In this document: in pieces, positions 52,637 to 60,878 of the stretch
Layout of the letters: every line of letters begins with the position of its first letter
How positions within the stretch are numbered: position 1 is the stretch's first letter
Origin: Polaromonas glacialis
Lineage (GTDB): Bacteria > Pseudomonadota > Gammaproteobacteria > Burkholderiales > Burkholderiaceae_C
Assembly: GCF_000709345.1 (NCBI RefSeq)
Contig: NZ_KL448323.1
Coordinates: forward strand, 2,362,346-2,426,345
Length of the DNA stretch: 64,000 bases
Direction of reading: 5' to 3'
The notes under the pieces: model-generated
The model's database searches: none
Told to the model about the DNA's origin: nothing
What the model saw: only the letters and a program-made list of their open reading frames with translations
Position numbers and translations under genes: made by a program

Positions 52637-54617
52637 CGACCTTGACCGCGCCCATGATGCGCTTTACTCGATTCCTGCCGACTTGCCGCGTGATGACTGG
52701 GTGAAGGCTGGCATGGCCGCCCATGCTGCCGGGATTGACTTCGACGCCTTCAACGACTGGAGCGCCGGGGCCGGGAATTACGACGCTGCCGCCGCCCGTG
52801 ATACTTGGCGAAGTTTCAAGCCGGGCAAGGGTGTAGGGGCCGGAACCCTGTTCAAGCTGGCAGCTGAAAACGGCTGGCGCATGGGTGAAGGCAAGCCCCA
52901 GCGACAAGCGCCAGCACAAACACGCCCGGTAGCGCCGCCGCGCCAGCCAGCCCCAGGCATGAGCGCCGCCGATGTGTGGGGCCGCTGCGAAGCCGCAACA
53001 GCACAGCATCCCTACATCGTGGCAAAAAAGGCCGCTGGCGTGCCCTTAGACGGCTTGCGCGTGCTGCCTGCTGGCGATGGCCTGCGTATCGGTGGCGAGC
53101 CGATGGCCGGGGGGCTGGTGGTGCCAGTCATCCGCGCCGATGGCTCCATATCGAGCCTGCAACTTATCGCGCCGCCTGACGTGGCCGCCCGACTGAAGGC
53201 AAAAGGCAAGCCCGGTAAATTGAACCTGCCGGGCTGCCCGGTGCAAGGCTCTTTCACCGTGGGCGAACTGCTGCCCGGTAGCGTGGCCTACCTCGTGGAA
53301 GGTATCGGCGCGGCCTGGAGCTGCTGGCAAGCAACCGGTGCCGCTGGTGTGGTGTGTTTCGGTTCGGGCCGTATGCGTGCTGTGGCCGCCGAACTGCGAG
53401 CGCGTGACGCATCCGCCCGGCTGGTGCTGGTGCCCGATGTAGGTAAGGAGGAACAGGCCCAAGCGATAGCCAAAGAGGTAAACGCCCTTGTCGTGACCCT
53501 TCCGCCCGGCTGGCCGCAAAACAGCGACGTGAACGACCTGATGCAGCGTGACGGGGGTGAAGCCCTGGCCGTGCTGCTGGAATCAGCAACAGAGCCGCCC
53601 CGGCCGGAACCGCGTTACAAGCTGCTGGGGGCTGATGACCTGCGCAACCTGCCCGCCCTTGCCTGGCGCGTGCGTGGCGTGCTGCCTGCCGTGGGGCTGG
53701 CCGGGCTCTATGGCCCAAGCGCCAGCGGTAAATCGTTCCTGGCGCTGGATATGGCCTCCGCGATTGCAGAGGGCCGCCGCTGGTTTGATTGCCGCGTGGA
53801 AGCCGCGCCCGTGGTGTATGCCGCCCTTGAGGGTGAAGGCGGTTTCAAGTTGCGCGTGGCTGCATGGGAAGCGCACACGGGCCGCGCCCTGCCCGATGGC
53901 CTGGCGATGGTGTTGCAGTCGTTCAAGCTGACAGAGCCGCAAGACGTGGCAGACCTGGCCGCCGTGGTGCCTGCTGGCGCGGTGGTGTTTCTCGACACGC
54001 TGAACCGGGCCGCCCCGACTGCTGACGAAAACAGTTCAAAAGATATGGGCGAAATCCTGAGCGCCGCCAAGCTGCTGCAAAGCCTTATCAATGGGCTGGT
54101 GGTGCTGGTGCATCACACGGGCAAAGACGCAACCAAAGGGCTACGGGGTCACAGTTCGCTATTCGCCGCGCTTGATGCTGCCGTGGAAGTCTCACGCGAT
54201 GGCGAGCGCCGGGAGTGGAAGGTTGCCAAGTCCAAGGACGGGCAAGACGGGGACGCGCAACCGTTCAAGCTGCAAATTGAGACGCTGGGGACGGATGACT
54301 ATGGGGACGCCATCACTTCATGCGTGGTGGTGCGAGATACCGCCGCCCAAGACGTGCGAGCCGTGAAGCTGCCCCAGGGTGGTAATCAGCGGCTGGTGTT
54401 GGATGCCTTGCGCCCGATGTTCAAGGACGGCTTGACCGGCAAGCCCGGTGCCCCGCCGCTGGTGCGCTGTATCGAGCTTGAGGCCGCTGTGATTGCTGGG
54501 GCTGGCCGTCTGACGTGCCAGACAGACCGCAGAGCTACCCGCACCAGAGAGGCCATTACCGGGCTGGTTTCGCGTGGCGTGATGGGTTTAAACGAGGGGT
54601 GGCTGTGGCTGAACTGA
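52629..54617 (+). CDS. Replication protein: PriCT, TOPRIM and RepA-like helicase domains
   Basis: A 662-residue multidomain protein. Residues 15-85 fit a PriCT-2 domain (RDDWVKAGMAAHAAGIDFDA). Residues 140-290 contain a TOPRIM primase domain (LVEGIGAAWSCWQA near 222, LVLVPDVGKEE near 265). Residues 345-520 form a RepA-like AAA helicase with the P-loop GPSASGKSFLAL near 361, an aspartate strand VVFLDTLNRA near 453 and VLVHHTGKD near 491. It would prime and unwind the excised element, giving it autonomous replication. A C-terminal winged helix is likely. Confidence 0.9.
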   Translation: MLNDLDRAHDALYSIPADLPRDDWVKAGMAAHAAGIDFDAFNDWSAGAGNYDAAAARDTWRSFKPGKGVGAGTLFKLAAENGWRMGEGKPQRQAPAQTRPVAPPRQPAPGMSAADVWGRCEAATAQHPYIVAKKAAGVPLDGLRVLPAGDGLRIGGEPMAGGLVVPVIRADGSISSLQLIAPPDVAARLKAKGKPGKLNLPGCPVQGSFTVGELLPGSVAYLVEGIGAAWSCWQATGAAGVVCFGSGRMRAVAAELRARDASARLVLVPDVGKEEQAQAIAKEVNALVVTLPPGWPQNSDVNDLMQRDGGEALAVLLESATEPPRPEPRYKLLGADDLRNLPALAWRVRGVLPAVGLAGLYGPSASGKSFLALDMASAIAEGRRWFDCRVEAAPVVYAALEGEGGFKLRVAAWEAHTGRALPDGLAMVLQSFKLTEPQDVADLAAVVPAGAVVFLDTLNRAAPTADENSSKDMGEILSAAKLLQSLINGLVVLVHHTGKDATKGLRGHSSLFAALDAAVEVSRDGERREWKVAKSKDGQDGDAQPFKLQIETLGTDDYGDAITSCVVVRDTAAQDVRAVKLPQGGNQRLVLDALRPMFKDGLTGKPGAPPLVRCIELEAAVIAGAGRLTCQTDRRATRTREAITGLVSRGVMGLNEGWLWLN

Positions 54618-54673
54618 ATAACCGAAGTTCACCGTTTTCACCGTTTTCGGTGGATTCCGTAACCGAAATTCTC

Positions 54674-54694
54674 CTCCCCCCATATAGGGGGGAG
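54674..54694. terminator. G/C-tract hairpin after the replication gene
   Basis: CTCCCCCC (54674-54681), ATATA and GGGGGGAG (54687-54694) make an 8 bp stem 57 bp after the replication gene. It lacks a T-run. Upstream DNA (54625-54660) has tandem CACCGTTTT repeats. Confidence 0.45.
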
Positions 54695-54722
54695 AAGGTT
54701 CGGTGATTTCGGGGGGATGCCA

Positions 54723-54839
54723 ATGCCTGATTTATTCGGCCTCGAGCAAGGGGAAACGGTGCTGATACAAACGAGCGAAAAAGTGACAGGACCGGGGTTC
54801 TTCTATAGGCTCATGTCGTCTATGTTGACCAACGTTTGA
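54723..54839 (+). CDS. Small ORF, 38 residues
   Basis: ATG 54723 follows a strong purine ribosome site (GGGGGGA, about 54711-54717) and encodes a 38-residue polar peptide (MPDLFGLEQGETVLIQTSEK and 18 more residues). It ends 14 bp before the lipoprotein gene. No homology is recognisable; the ribosome site and position are the only support. Confidence 0.4.
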   Translation: MPDLFGLEQGETVLIQTSEKVTGPGFFYRLMSSMLTNV

Positions 54840-54853
54840 ATAAAGGGGAATGG

Positions 54854-55225
54854 ATGAAATCACTTTTTATGCTATTGACGGTTACAGCCCTTGCTGGCTG
54901 TGGTGGCTCGCTGAAGCTGCTTGAAGAGGGCAAGGTGCATCAAGGGACATATGACGCGATTGCCAAATCTATGACTGTCTCGATTGACGGCATCAAATAC
55001 AACGGAACTTACCTGTTAAACAACGGGTCAACTTTTTCATCGGGCTTTGCAGGTCGTAGATTCGTTACCATGCAAGGCACCTCTAGCGCTACGATGGGCC
55101 GGGGCCTGCTTAACTCTGAAACTGGCAAGGTACTGCGCTGCGAATTCGCAGTGCAAGGCATGAGTGCCCAGGGCGCGTGTCAAGATAACGCTGGCCGGTA
55201 CTATGACCTAATTGCCGGGCAATAG
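54854..55225 (+). CDS. Island-encoded lipoprotein
   Basis: A 123-residue lipoprotein with a short signal peptide and lipobox L13-A14-G15-C16 (TALAGC). The mature part is rich in predicted beta-strand (YDAIAKSMTVSIDGIKYNGT, FSSGFAGRRFVTMQGTSSAT) and holds two further cysteines that could form a disulfide. An element-encoded lipoprotein may change the host surface or block phage entry; this is inference. AAAGGGGAA lies just upstream of ATG 54854. Confidence 0.8.
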   Translation: MKSLFMLLTVTALAGCGGSLKLLEEGKVHQGTYDAIAKSMTVSIDGIKYNGTYLLNNGSTFSSGFAGRRFVTMQGTSSATMGRGLLNSETGKVLRCEFAVQGMSAQGACQDNAGRYYDLIAGQ

Positions 55226-55278
55226 TATGCCCAGCGTACCGGTCGATTGAGGGACGCACCTGAGCAAAAAAACTTAAG

Positions 55279-55302
55279 CCCGCCGCGTGCGGGTCTTTTT
55301 TA
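55279..55302 (+). terminator. Intrinsic terminator after the lipoprotein gene
   Basis: CCCGC (55279-55283), CGCGT and GCGGG (55289-55293) are followed by TCTTTTTTA. Nearly the same arms recur at 55889 (CCCGCCGCGTTCGGGTTTT). Confidence 0.75.
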
Positions 55303-55940
55303 TGTCTGGATTTTGCTGGTAACAGCGGGCAAACAGAGCGCACGGCCAGCGCAAGGGCCAGCCGCGGTACGCTGGTATTAATTCGGCGCTGGCGCTGCAC
55401 CACGGGCCGCATGGCAAGGCCACGACCTGAGAAAACCCGATGTTGGACTGCTAGGGAAAACTCACGTTGCAACCTAACAAAACCTAACCTTGGACTGCTA
55501 GGGCAAACTAGGGTTGCAGCGCGGAAACGCGCAGTAAACAAGTGAAAAATACTGAGGCTGTGAACTCAAATCAGGGTTAAACAAACCTCAGAAAACCAGA
55601 GATTGGCCGCCTGTCTGGCGCGGTTTGAATTTTGAAAACAATCAAAGCAATTCAAGTTGCGACGGGTTTAAAAAAGGCGAAATAAGGCACAGTGCCCAAA
55701 AGTGCCCAGCCGGGCATTGAAAAACAATCAACCAATCAAAGCGCGTTCACCGCTGCACCCTGGCTGATAAAGCCGAACCGGGCCGGGCGCAAGGTACGCA
55801 CGAAGGCCGCGCCGAACCGCAAGGTTTGTGCAAGGGTTTAAAACTCACGTTGCCGCCGTCATTGAAAAACAATCAAGCGATTCAAAGCCCGCCGCGTTCG
55901 GGTTTTCCTTCGCCTGCTGCCGGGCTCGACTCCTGAAATC
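55303..55940. repeat. Repeat-rich non-coding region, possible replication origin
   Basis: No gene is supported in these 638 bp, but several repeats are. TTGGACTGCTAGGG occurs at 55443 and 55490. AAACTCACGTTGC occurs at 55458 and 55841. A family TTGAAAAACAATCAA plus CnATTCAAAG occurs three times (about 55632, 55717 and 55862). Spacing and clustering resemble the origin and iteron regions of P4-like elements or plasmids, to be used by the RepA-like protein. Confidence 0.55.
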
Positions 55941-55962
55941 GTCTTACATCCGCCCTTACATC
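55941..55962. promoter_or_regulatory. Right arm-type integrase site (putative)
   Basis: The exact 22 bp copy of the left sequence at 48927-48948, 43 bp from the right attachment repeat. It is in the same orientation as the left copy. Confidence 0.6.
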
Positions 55963-55973
55963 GCATGAGAAAC

Positions 55974-56007
55974 AAAAAAGCCCACTATCTTATTGATAGC
56001 AGGCTTT
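55974..56007 (-). terminator. Terminator of the CAU tRNA gene, supplied by the island
   Basis: Read on the minus strand, AAAGCC (56007-56002) pairs with GGCTTT (55982-55977), and an inner CTATC/GATAG stem lies between. The transcript ends in a T-run. It lies just past the tRNA 3' end, on island DNA. Confidence 0.6.
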
Positions 56008-56067
56008 CCATATCTGGCATGGTAGGGCGTCACGGACTTGAACCGTGGACCAAAGGATTATGAGTCC
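56005..56067. repeat. Right attachment repeat within the intact tRNA gene
   Basis: This 63 bp copy matches 48736-48798 at 61 positions (differences at 56016 and 56019, both outside the tRNA). The tRNA sequence itself is restored exactly after integration. Confidence 0.9.
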
Positions 56068-56096
56068 TCTGCTCTAACCAACTGAGCTAACGCCCC
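56020..56096 (-). tRNA. tRNA with CAU anticodon (Met-type or lysidine-type Ile2)
   Basis: The 77 nt minus-strand sequence folds as a tRNA with encoded CCA: acceptor GGGGCGT/ACGCCCT with one G-T pair at the end, D arm GCTCAGTTGGTTAGAGC, anticodon loop CTCATAA and T arm CACGG-TTCAAGT-CCGTG. The anticodon is CAU. The variable loop and GGTTCAAGTCC T arm look more like E. coli tRNA-Ile2 (ileX/ileY, where C34 becomes lysidine) than like elongator tRNA-Met, so the amino acid is left open. Confidence 0.95.
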
Positions 56097-56120
56097 TTCC
56101 ACCAGCAGATTGTAGTGGCT

Positions 56121-57134
56121 CTATTTGCTGTGGCTGAGCGCCGTGCTGACCAGCTTGGACGTGATGTCGACAATCTGGATCATCTTTTCGTAGGGCATGC
56201 GCATCGGGCCAATCACTCCCAGCGTTCCGACGACCTGGCCATCGACCTCGTAAGGTGCTGTGACCACCGACAGTTCCTGGTACGGAATCACCTGGCTTTC
56301 GCCGCCTATGTAGATTCGTACACCTTCGGCCCGGCTGGAAACGTCGAGCAGGCGCATCAGTTGCGCCTTCTGCTCGAACAGATCGAACAGCTTTCGAAGG
56401 TTGCCCAAGTCGCCAGAAAAATCGCTCACCGCCAGCAGGTTGCGCTCGCCTGAAACGACCACTTCGTCGCGCGACTCGATGGCTTCGGAACTGACCACGA
56501 CCGCTTCCCGCATCAGGGAAGCAATTTCTCCCCTGAGCGCTTCCACTTCATTTTTCAGCCGCTCACGGACTTCCTCAATCGCCATGCCGGCATAGTGCGA
56601 ATTGAGAAAATTCGACGCTTCGATCAATTGCGAGGCGGTGTAGTCGGTTTCGGTGAAGATGACGCGGTTCTGCACATCGCCGTCGGGCGACACGATGATC
56701 ACCAGAAAGCGCTTTTCAGACAGGCGCAAGAACTCGATATGCCGGAACACCGACGTCCGGCGCGGCGCCATCACCACGCCGACAAACTGCGACAGACTCG
56801 ACAACATGTGCGCCGCGTTGCTGATGACCTTGAGCGGCTGGTCCGGCGCAATGCGTGCCATCTGGCCGGCCACCGTCAGCGGGTCGCGCTGGGTGGTCAG
56901 CATGGTGTCGACAAACAGGCGGTAACCTCGCGCCGTCGGAATGCGTCCGGCAGACGTATGCGGGCTGACGATCAGGCCGAGATCCTCCAGGTCGCTCATC
57001 ACGTTGCGGATCGTGGCGGGCGACAACTCCAGGCCGGAAGCCTTGGAAAGCGTGCGCGAACCGACCGGCTGGCCGTCGGCAATATAGCGCTCAACCAGCG
57101 CTTTCAACAACAAACGGGCGCGACTATCAAGCAT
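56121..57134 (-). CDS. hrcA: Heat-inducible transcription repressor HrcA
   Basis: A 337-residue HrcA, the repressor that binds CIRCE operators before groESL and dnaK genes. The N-terminal winged helix ([54 protein letters not shown]) and the GAF-like middle domain are typical. It is upstream of the tRNA on the same strand and divergent from nadK. I saw no CIRCE sequence in its promoter. Confidence 0.95.
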   Translation of the reverse strand: MLDSRARLLLKALVERYIADGQPVGSRTLSKASGLELSPATIRNVMSDLEDLGLIVSPHTSAGRIPTARGYRLFVDTMLTTQRDPLTVAGQMARIAPDQPLKVISNAAHMLSSLSQFVGVVMAPRRTSVFRHIEFLRLSEKRFLVIIVSPDGDVQNRVIFTETDYTASQLIEASNFLNSHYAGMAIEEVRERLKNEVEALRGEIASLMREAVVVSSEAIESRDEVVVSGERNLLAVSDFSGDLGNLRKLFDLFEQKAQLMRLLDVSSRAEGVRIYIGGESQVIPYQELSVVTAPYEVDGQVVGTLGVIGPMRMPYEKMIQIVDITSKLVSTALSHSK

Positions 57135-57182
57135 GAGGACATTCTACGAAGCTTGATCGGCGGGTTGTGATGTAATTTGACG

Positions 57183-58061
57183 ATGAAGTCGCAATTCCGC
57201 CATGTCGCACTGATCGGCAAATACCAGGCCCAAGGCTCCCGCTCTGCGCTGGAGGACATTGCGCATTTCCTGGGCTCGCAGGGTTGCGACGTGGCGCTGG
57301 AGGAAGACACGGCGCGCAATACCGGACTGAACCAGTTCCCGACACTCGACGCGGCCGGAATCGGCGCGCAGTGCGACCTGGCCCTGGTGGTGGGTGGCGA
57401 CGGCACCATGCTCGGCATCGGGCGCCTGCTGGCGCAGTTTGGCGTGCCCGTGGTCGGCATCAACCAGGGACGGCTGGGCTTCATCACCGACATTGCCTTT
57501 GAAGACTATCAAAACACCCTGACGCCGATGCTGCGCGGAGAATTCGAGGAAGACCGGCGCTGGATGATGGAAGCCAAGGTCATGCGAGACGGCCGCTGCG
57601 TTTTCAGCGCCACGGCGATGAACGACGTTGTGGTCAACCGTGGCGCGACCTCCGGCATGGTCGAGCTGCGCGTTGAAGTCGATGGCCGATTTGTGGCCAA
57701 CCAGCGGGCCGACGGCCTGATCATTGCGTCGCCCACCGGCTCCACGGCCTACGCGCTTTCAGCGGGCGGCCCGTTGCTGCACCCTTCGATTGGCGGCTGG
57801 GTGCTGGTGCCGATTGCCCCGCATACCTTGTCAAATCGGCCTATCGTGCTTTCAGACACTGGAGAGGTTGCTATTGAACTGGTAGCAGGCCGGGATGCAA
57901 GTGCCAGCTTTGACATGCAGTCGCTGGCCAGCTTGCTGCATGGCGACCGGATCATCGTCAGGCGTTCGGAGTTCCAGATGCGCTTTTTGCATCCCAAGGG
58001 CTGGAGCTACTTCGACACGCTGCGCAAGAAGCTTCACTGGAACGAAGGCGTCGTGGCCTGA
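57183..58061 (+). CDS. nadK: NAD kinase
   Basis: A 292-residue NAD kinase phosphorylating NAD to NADP. The GGDGTMLG motif (near 66), [22 protein letters not shown] and [19 protein letters not shown] are diagnostic. I use ATG 57183; TTG 57177 would add two residues. hrcA, nadK and recN occur together in many proteobacteria. Confidence 0.95.
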   Translation: MKSQFRHVALIGKYQAQGSRSALEDIAHFLGSQGCDVALEEDTARNTGLNQFPTLDAAGIGAQCDLALVVGGDGTMLGIGRLLAQFGVPVVGINQGRLGFITDIAFEDYQNTLTPMLRGEFEEDRRWMMEAKVMRDGRCVFSATAMNDVVVNRGATSGMVELRVEVDGRFVANQRADGLIIASPTGSTAYALSAGGPLLHPSIGGWVLVPIAPHTLSNRPIVLSDTGEVAIELVAGRDASASFDMQSLASLLHGDRIIVRRSEFQMRFLHPKGWSYFDTLRKKLHWNEGVVA

Positions 58062-58092
58062 GCGCTGCCCCTCCATTGATCTGCACCGAGAC

Positions 58093-59742
58093 ATGAGCCT
58101 TAAAAGCATTGCCCTGCGGGATTTCGTGATCGTGCGCGAACTCAATCTTGACCTGATGGACGGATTCACGGCCTTGACGGGAGAAACCGGCGCCGGCAAG
58201 TCGATCCTGGTGGGCGCCCTGCAACTGGTGCTGGGCGCACGTTCCGACGCAGGCGTGGTGCGCGAGGGCGCCGCGCGCTGCGAGATCAGCGCCGAATTCG
58301 ACAGCCCTGCCCGGCTGGCGCCATGGCTGGAGCAAGCCGGCCTGGAGTCCGGCGACACCCTGCTGCTGCGCCGAACAGTGGACGCGCAGGGCAAGAGCCG
58401 GGCATGGATCAATGGCAGCGCGGTCACCGTCACGCAGCTCAAGGACATCGGCAGCCAGCTGGTGGACATCCATGGCCAGCATGCCTGGCAAAGCCTCACG
58501 CGCCCAGACGCCGTTCGCGGCCTGCTGGACTCGTATGCAGGGGTTTCGACCGACCTGCTCTCGTTGCGCTGGCAGGAATGGCGTATGGCGCAAAAAATCC
58601 TCGCGCAGGCGAAAGATGCCCAGCAGAGCCTGGAGCGTGACCGCGAACGGCTGGCATGGCAGATCGGGGAACTGGGCAAACTGGCGCCTGGCGAGCATGA
58701 ATGGGAAGAACTCAACACCCAGCATGGGCGGCTGTCGAACATCCAGGACTTGCGCGATGCCGTGCAAACAGCGGTCGATGCCTTGCGGGAGGCCGATGAC
58801 AATGCCCTGACGCTGCTGAGCCGTGCCATTCATGCATTGGAGAACCAGGCCCATATCGAGCCGGAATTCAAGGAACTTGCCGACATCCTGAACACGTCGC
58901 TGGCGCAAATGGACGACGCCGTGCATTCCTTGCGTGCCTATGCCCGGGATGCCGAACTGGAGCCGCAACGGCTGGCCGAACTGGACGAACGCCTGGCCCA
59001 ATGGATCAGCCTGGCGCGCCGTTACAAGCGGGCGCCTGCCGAACTGCCCGAAATGCTGGCATCGTGGAAGTCTGAATTGCGCGCACTCGACGAGGCTGCT
59101 GACCTGGCGCAGCTAGAAAGAAAAGAAAACCAGGCCAAGGCCGAGTACCTGAAAGAGGCCAGCCAGGTGTCGCATCTGCGAAGCCAGGCGGCGCCCTTGC
59201 TGGCCAAGGCCATTACCCAGGCCATGCAAGGCCTGGGCATGCAGGGCGGCAGGTTTGAAGTGGTGCTTGCACCGGCTGAACAGCCAGCGCAGCACGGGCT
59301 GGAGCAGGCCGAATTTCGGGTCGCCGGCCACAGCGGCAGCACCCCCAGGCCGGTGGCCAAGGTGGCATCGGGCGGCGAGTTGTCGCGCATCGCGCTGGCC
59401 ATTGCCGTCACCACCAGCCAATTGGGGCAGGCCCAGACCCTTGTTTTCGACGAAGTCGATTCCGGGGTGGGCGGTGCGGTCGCTGAAACCGTTGGCCGGC
59501 TGATGCGGCAACTCGGCCAGGACCGGCAGGTGATGGCGGTTACGCATTTGCCGCAGGTCGCCGCTTTTGCCCACCAGCACCTCGTGGTGTCCAAACGTTC
59601 GGAACAGGGCACCACGCTGAGCACCGTCGAGCACGTGACCGGCACGTTGCGCGTGACCGAAATTGCGCGAATGCTGGGCGGGGAACGCCTTTCGGACACC
59701 ACGCTTGCGCATGCCGCTGAAATGCTGGGGCAATCGCCCTGA
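58093..59742 (+). CDS. recN: DNA repair protein RecN
   Basis: A 549-residue SMC-like ATPase for double-strand break repair. Walker A is GETGAGKS at residues 30-37, a central coiled coil spans about 160-370, and the C-terminal half has the ABC signature ASGGELSRIALAIAV and Walker B LVFDEVDSGVGG. It starts 31 bp after nadK. The frame is open upstream, but ATG 58093 fits the family start MSLKSIALRDF. Confidence 0.95.
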   Translation: MSLKSIALRDFVIVRELNLDLMDGFTALTGETGAGKSILVGALQLVLGARSDAGVVREGAARCEISAEFDSPARLAPWLEQAGLESGDTLLLRRTVDAQGKSRAWINGSAVTVTQLKDIGSQLVDIHGQHAWQSLTRPDAVRGLLDSYAGVSTDLLSLRWQEWRMAQKILAQAKDAQQSLERDRERLAWQIGELGKLAPGEHEWEELNTQHGRLSNIQDLRDAVQTAVDALREADDNALTLLSRAIHALENQAHIEPEFKELADILNTSLAQMDDAVHSLRAYARDAELEPQRLAELDERLAQWISLARRYKRAPAELPEMLASWKSELRALDEAADLAQLERKENQAKAEYLKEASQVSHLRSQAAPLLAKAITQAMQGLGMQGGRFEVVLAPAEQPAQHGLEQAEFRVAGHSGSTPRPVAKVASGGELSRIALAIAVTTSQLGQAQTLVFDEVDSGVGGAVAETVGRLMRQLGQDRQVMAVTHLPQVAAFAHQHLVVSKRSEQGTTLSTVEHVTGTLRVTEIARMLGGERLSDTTLAHAAEMLGQSP

Positions 59743-59876
59743 AAAGGCGATTTGGCTAACCTGCTTGATACCATCGCAGGTATGAATACCTGTCTTCTGA
59801 ATTACGCGAATTCACCCTGCCGCCCTGACCGCCCAAGGACTGAACGGCGCTTGTCACGAGCCGAAAGGTTGACGCG

Positions 59877-60734
59877 ATGGAAATGATTCTTATCACCGGC
59901 ATGTCGGGCTCCGGCAAGTCGGTCGCGCTGCATGCGCTGGAGGATGCCGGTTATTACTGCGTGGACAACCTTCCGCCGGAACTGCTTTCGCCTTTTGTCG
60001 CCTTGAAGCGGCCGCACAACGCGCCGAAACTCGCCATCGCCATGGACGTCAGGAGCGCCACGTCGCTGCCGCTGGTGCCGCAGCAACTGAGGGAATTGAA
60101 GGCCCAGGGCGTGCAAGTGCAGTCGCTCTTCCTTGATGCCAACACCGACACGCTGGTGCGGCGATTTTCAGAAACCAGGCGACTCCATCCGCTGTCGAGA
60201 ATCGACGCCACCGACCAGCACCGGGCGCTGGTCGATGCCATCGAACTGGAACGCAATCTGCTGGGTGAGATGCGTGAGCAGGCACATGTGATCGACACCA
60301 GCATGATCCGGTCGGCCCAGTTGCAGGGCTACGTGAAATCGCTTCTTCAGCATCCGGGCCGTCAGCTGACGCTGGTGTTCGAGTCGTTCGCCTTCAAGCG
60401 CGGTGTGCCGCTCGATGCCGATTACGTGTTTGACGTCCGCATGCTTCCCAACCCCCATTACGAGCCAGGGCTGCGGCAACAGACCGGGCTCGACCAGCCA
60501 GTGGCCGACTTTTTGAAGACGCATTCGGAGGTGGACGACATGTTCCGGCATATCGAGCAATTCCTCAGCCACTGGCTGCAGGCCCTGGTGCGCGACCACC
60601 GGAGCTACGTCACGGTAGCGGTGGGCTGCACGGGCGGCCAGCATCGTTCGGTTTACCTGGTGGAAGCGCTGGCAGCGGCCTTTGGCAAGGATTGGCCGAC
60701 GCTGAAACGGCACCGCGAGCTTGAAGCGGGCTGA
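59877..60734 (+). CDS. rapZ: RNase adapter protein RapZ
   Basis: A 285-residue RapZ (YvcJ-like) with the P-loop GMSGSGKS at residues 8-15 and the C-terminal metabolite/RNA-binding signature [20 protein letters not shown] near 245-264. In E. coli it guides RNase E to the sRNA GlmZ to balance glucosamine-6-phosphate synthesis; nucleotide-second-messenger roles are known in other groups. AAAGG lies upstream. Confidence 0.95.
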   Translation: MEMILITGMSGSGKSVALHALEDAGYYCVDNLPPELLSPFVALKRPHNAPKLAIAMDVRSATSLPLVPQQLRELKAQGVQVQSLFLDANTDTLVRRFSETRRLHPLSRIDATDQHRALVDAIELERNLLGEMREQAHVIDTSMIRSAQLQGYVKSLLQHPGRQLTLVFESFAFKRGVPLDADYVFDVRMLPNPHYEPGLRQQTGLDQPVADFLKTHSEVDDMFRHIEQFLSHWLQALVRDHRSYVTVAVGCTGGQHRSVYLVEALAAAFGKDWPTLKRHRELEAG

Positions 60735-60798
60735 TTGGCCCGGCTCGACACGGGCACGAAATACGCCCTGCCCTTGCCTTACGGAATCTGCCTGTTTT

Positions 60799-60840
60799 TT
60801 GCTACTTAATTCATAGCTGTTTACACATACCAGTCTTGCG
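60799..60840. repeat. Dispersed intergenic repeat, copy 9
   Basis: TTGCTACTTAATTCATAGCT with the following CAGTCTTGCG is a variant of the intergenic repeat. It sits between the convergent rapZ and mutY genes. Confidence 0.45.
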
Positions 60841-60878
60841 TAATAGGCCTATTTGATGCCTAAAAAATTGCTTTTTGG

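Larger units (their letters stand above)
48736..56067. mobile_element. tRNA-integrated genomic island, about 7.3 kb, satellite-like
   Basis: The region is bounded by a 63 bp direct repeat (48736-48798 and 56005-56067; 61 identical) that covers the 3' part of a tRNA gene. It contains a tyrosine integrase at the left end, short integrase-site repeats near both ends, an iteron-like array, an overlapping five-gene operon ending in a PriCT/TOPRIM/RepA-like replication protein, two tiny ORFs and a lipoprotein. No capsid, portal, terminase, relaxase or type IV secretion gene is visible. It may be a phage satellite, a P4-like element or an integrating plasmid. Confidence 0.85.

Noticed and set aside
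55110..55541. A 143-codon minus-strand frame in the island
   Set aside because: It crosses the lipoprotein gene and its terminator, has no ribosome site, and is Arg/Ser/Pro-rich like a chance frame.
56097..57182. CIRCE-type operator near hrcA
   Set aside because: I looked for the TTAGCACTC-N9-GAGTGCTAA pattern around hrcA and nadK and saw none.
57864..57890. A TTGCTATTGAACTGGTAGCA sequence inside nadK resembling the dispersed repeat
   Set aside because: It encodes conserved NAD kinase residues in frame; the likeness is probably chance.
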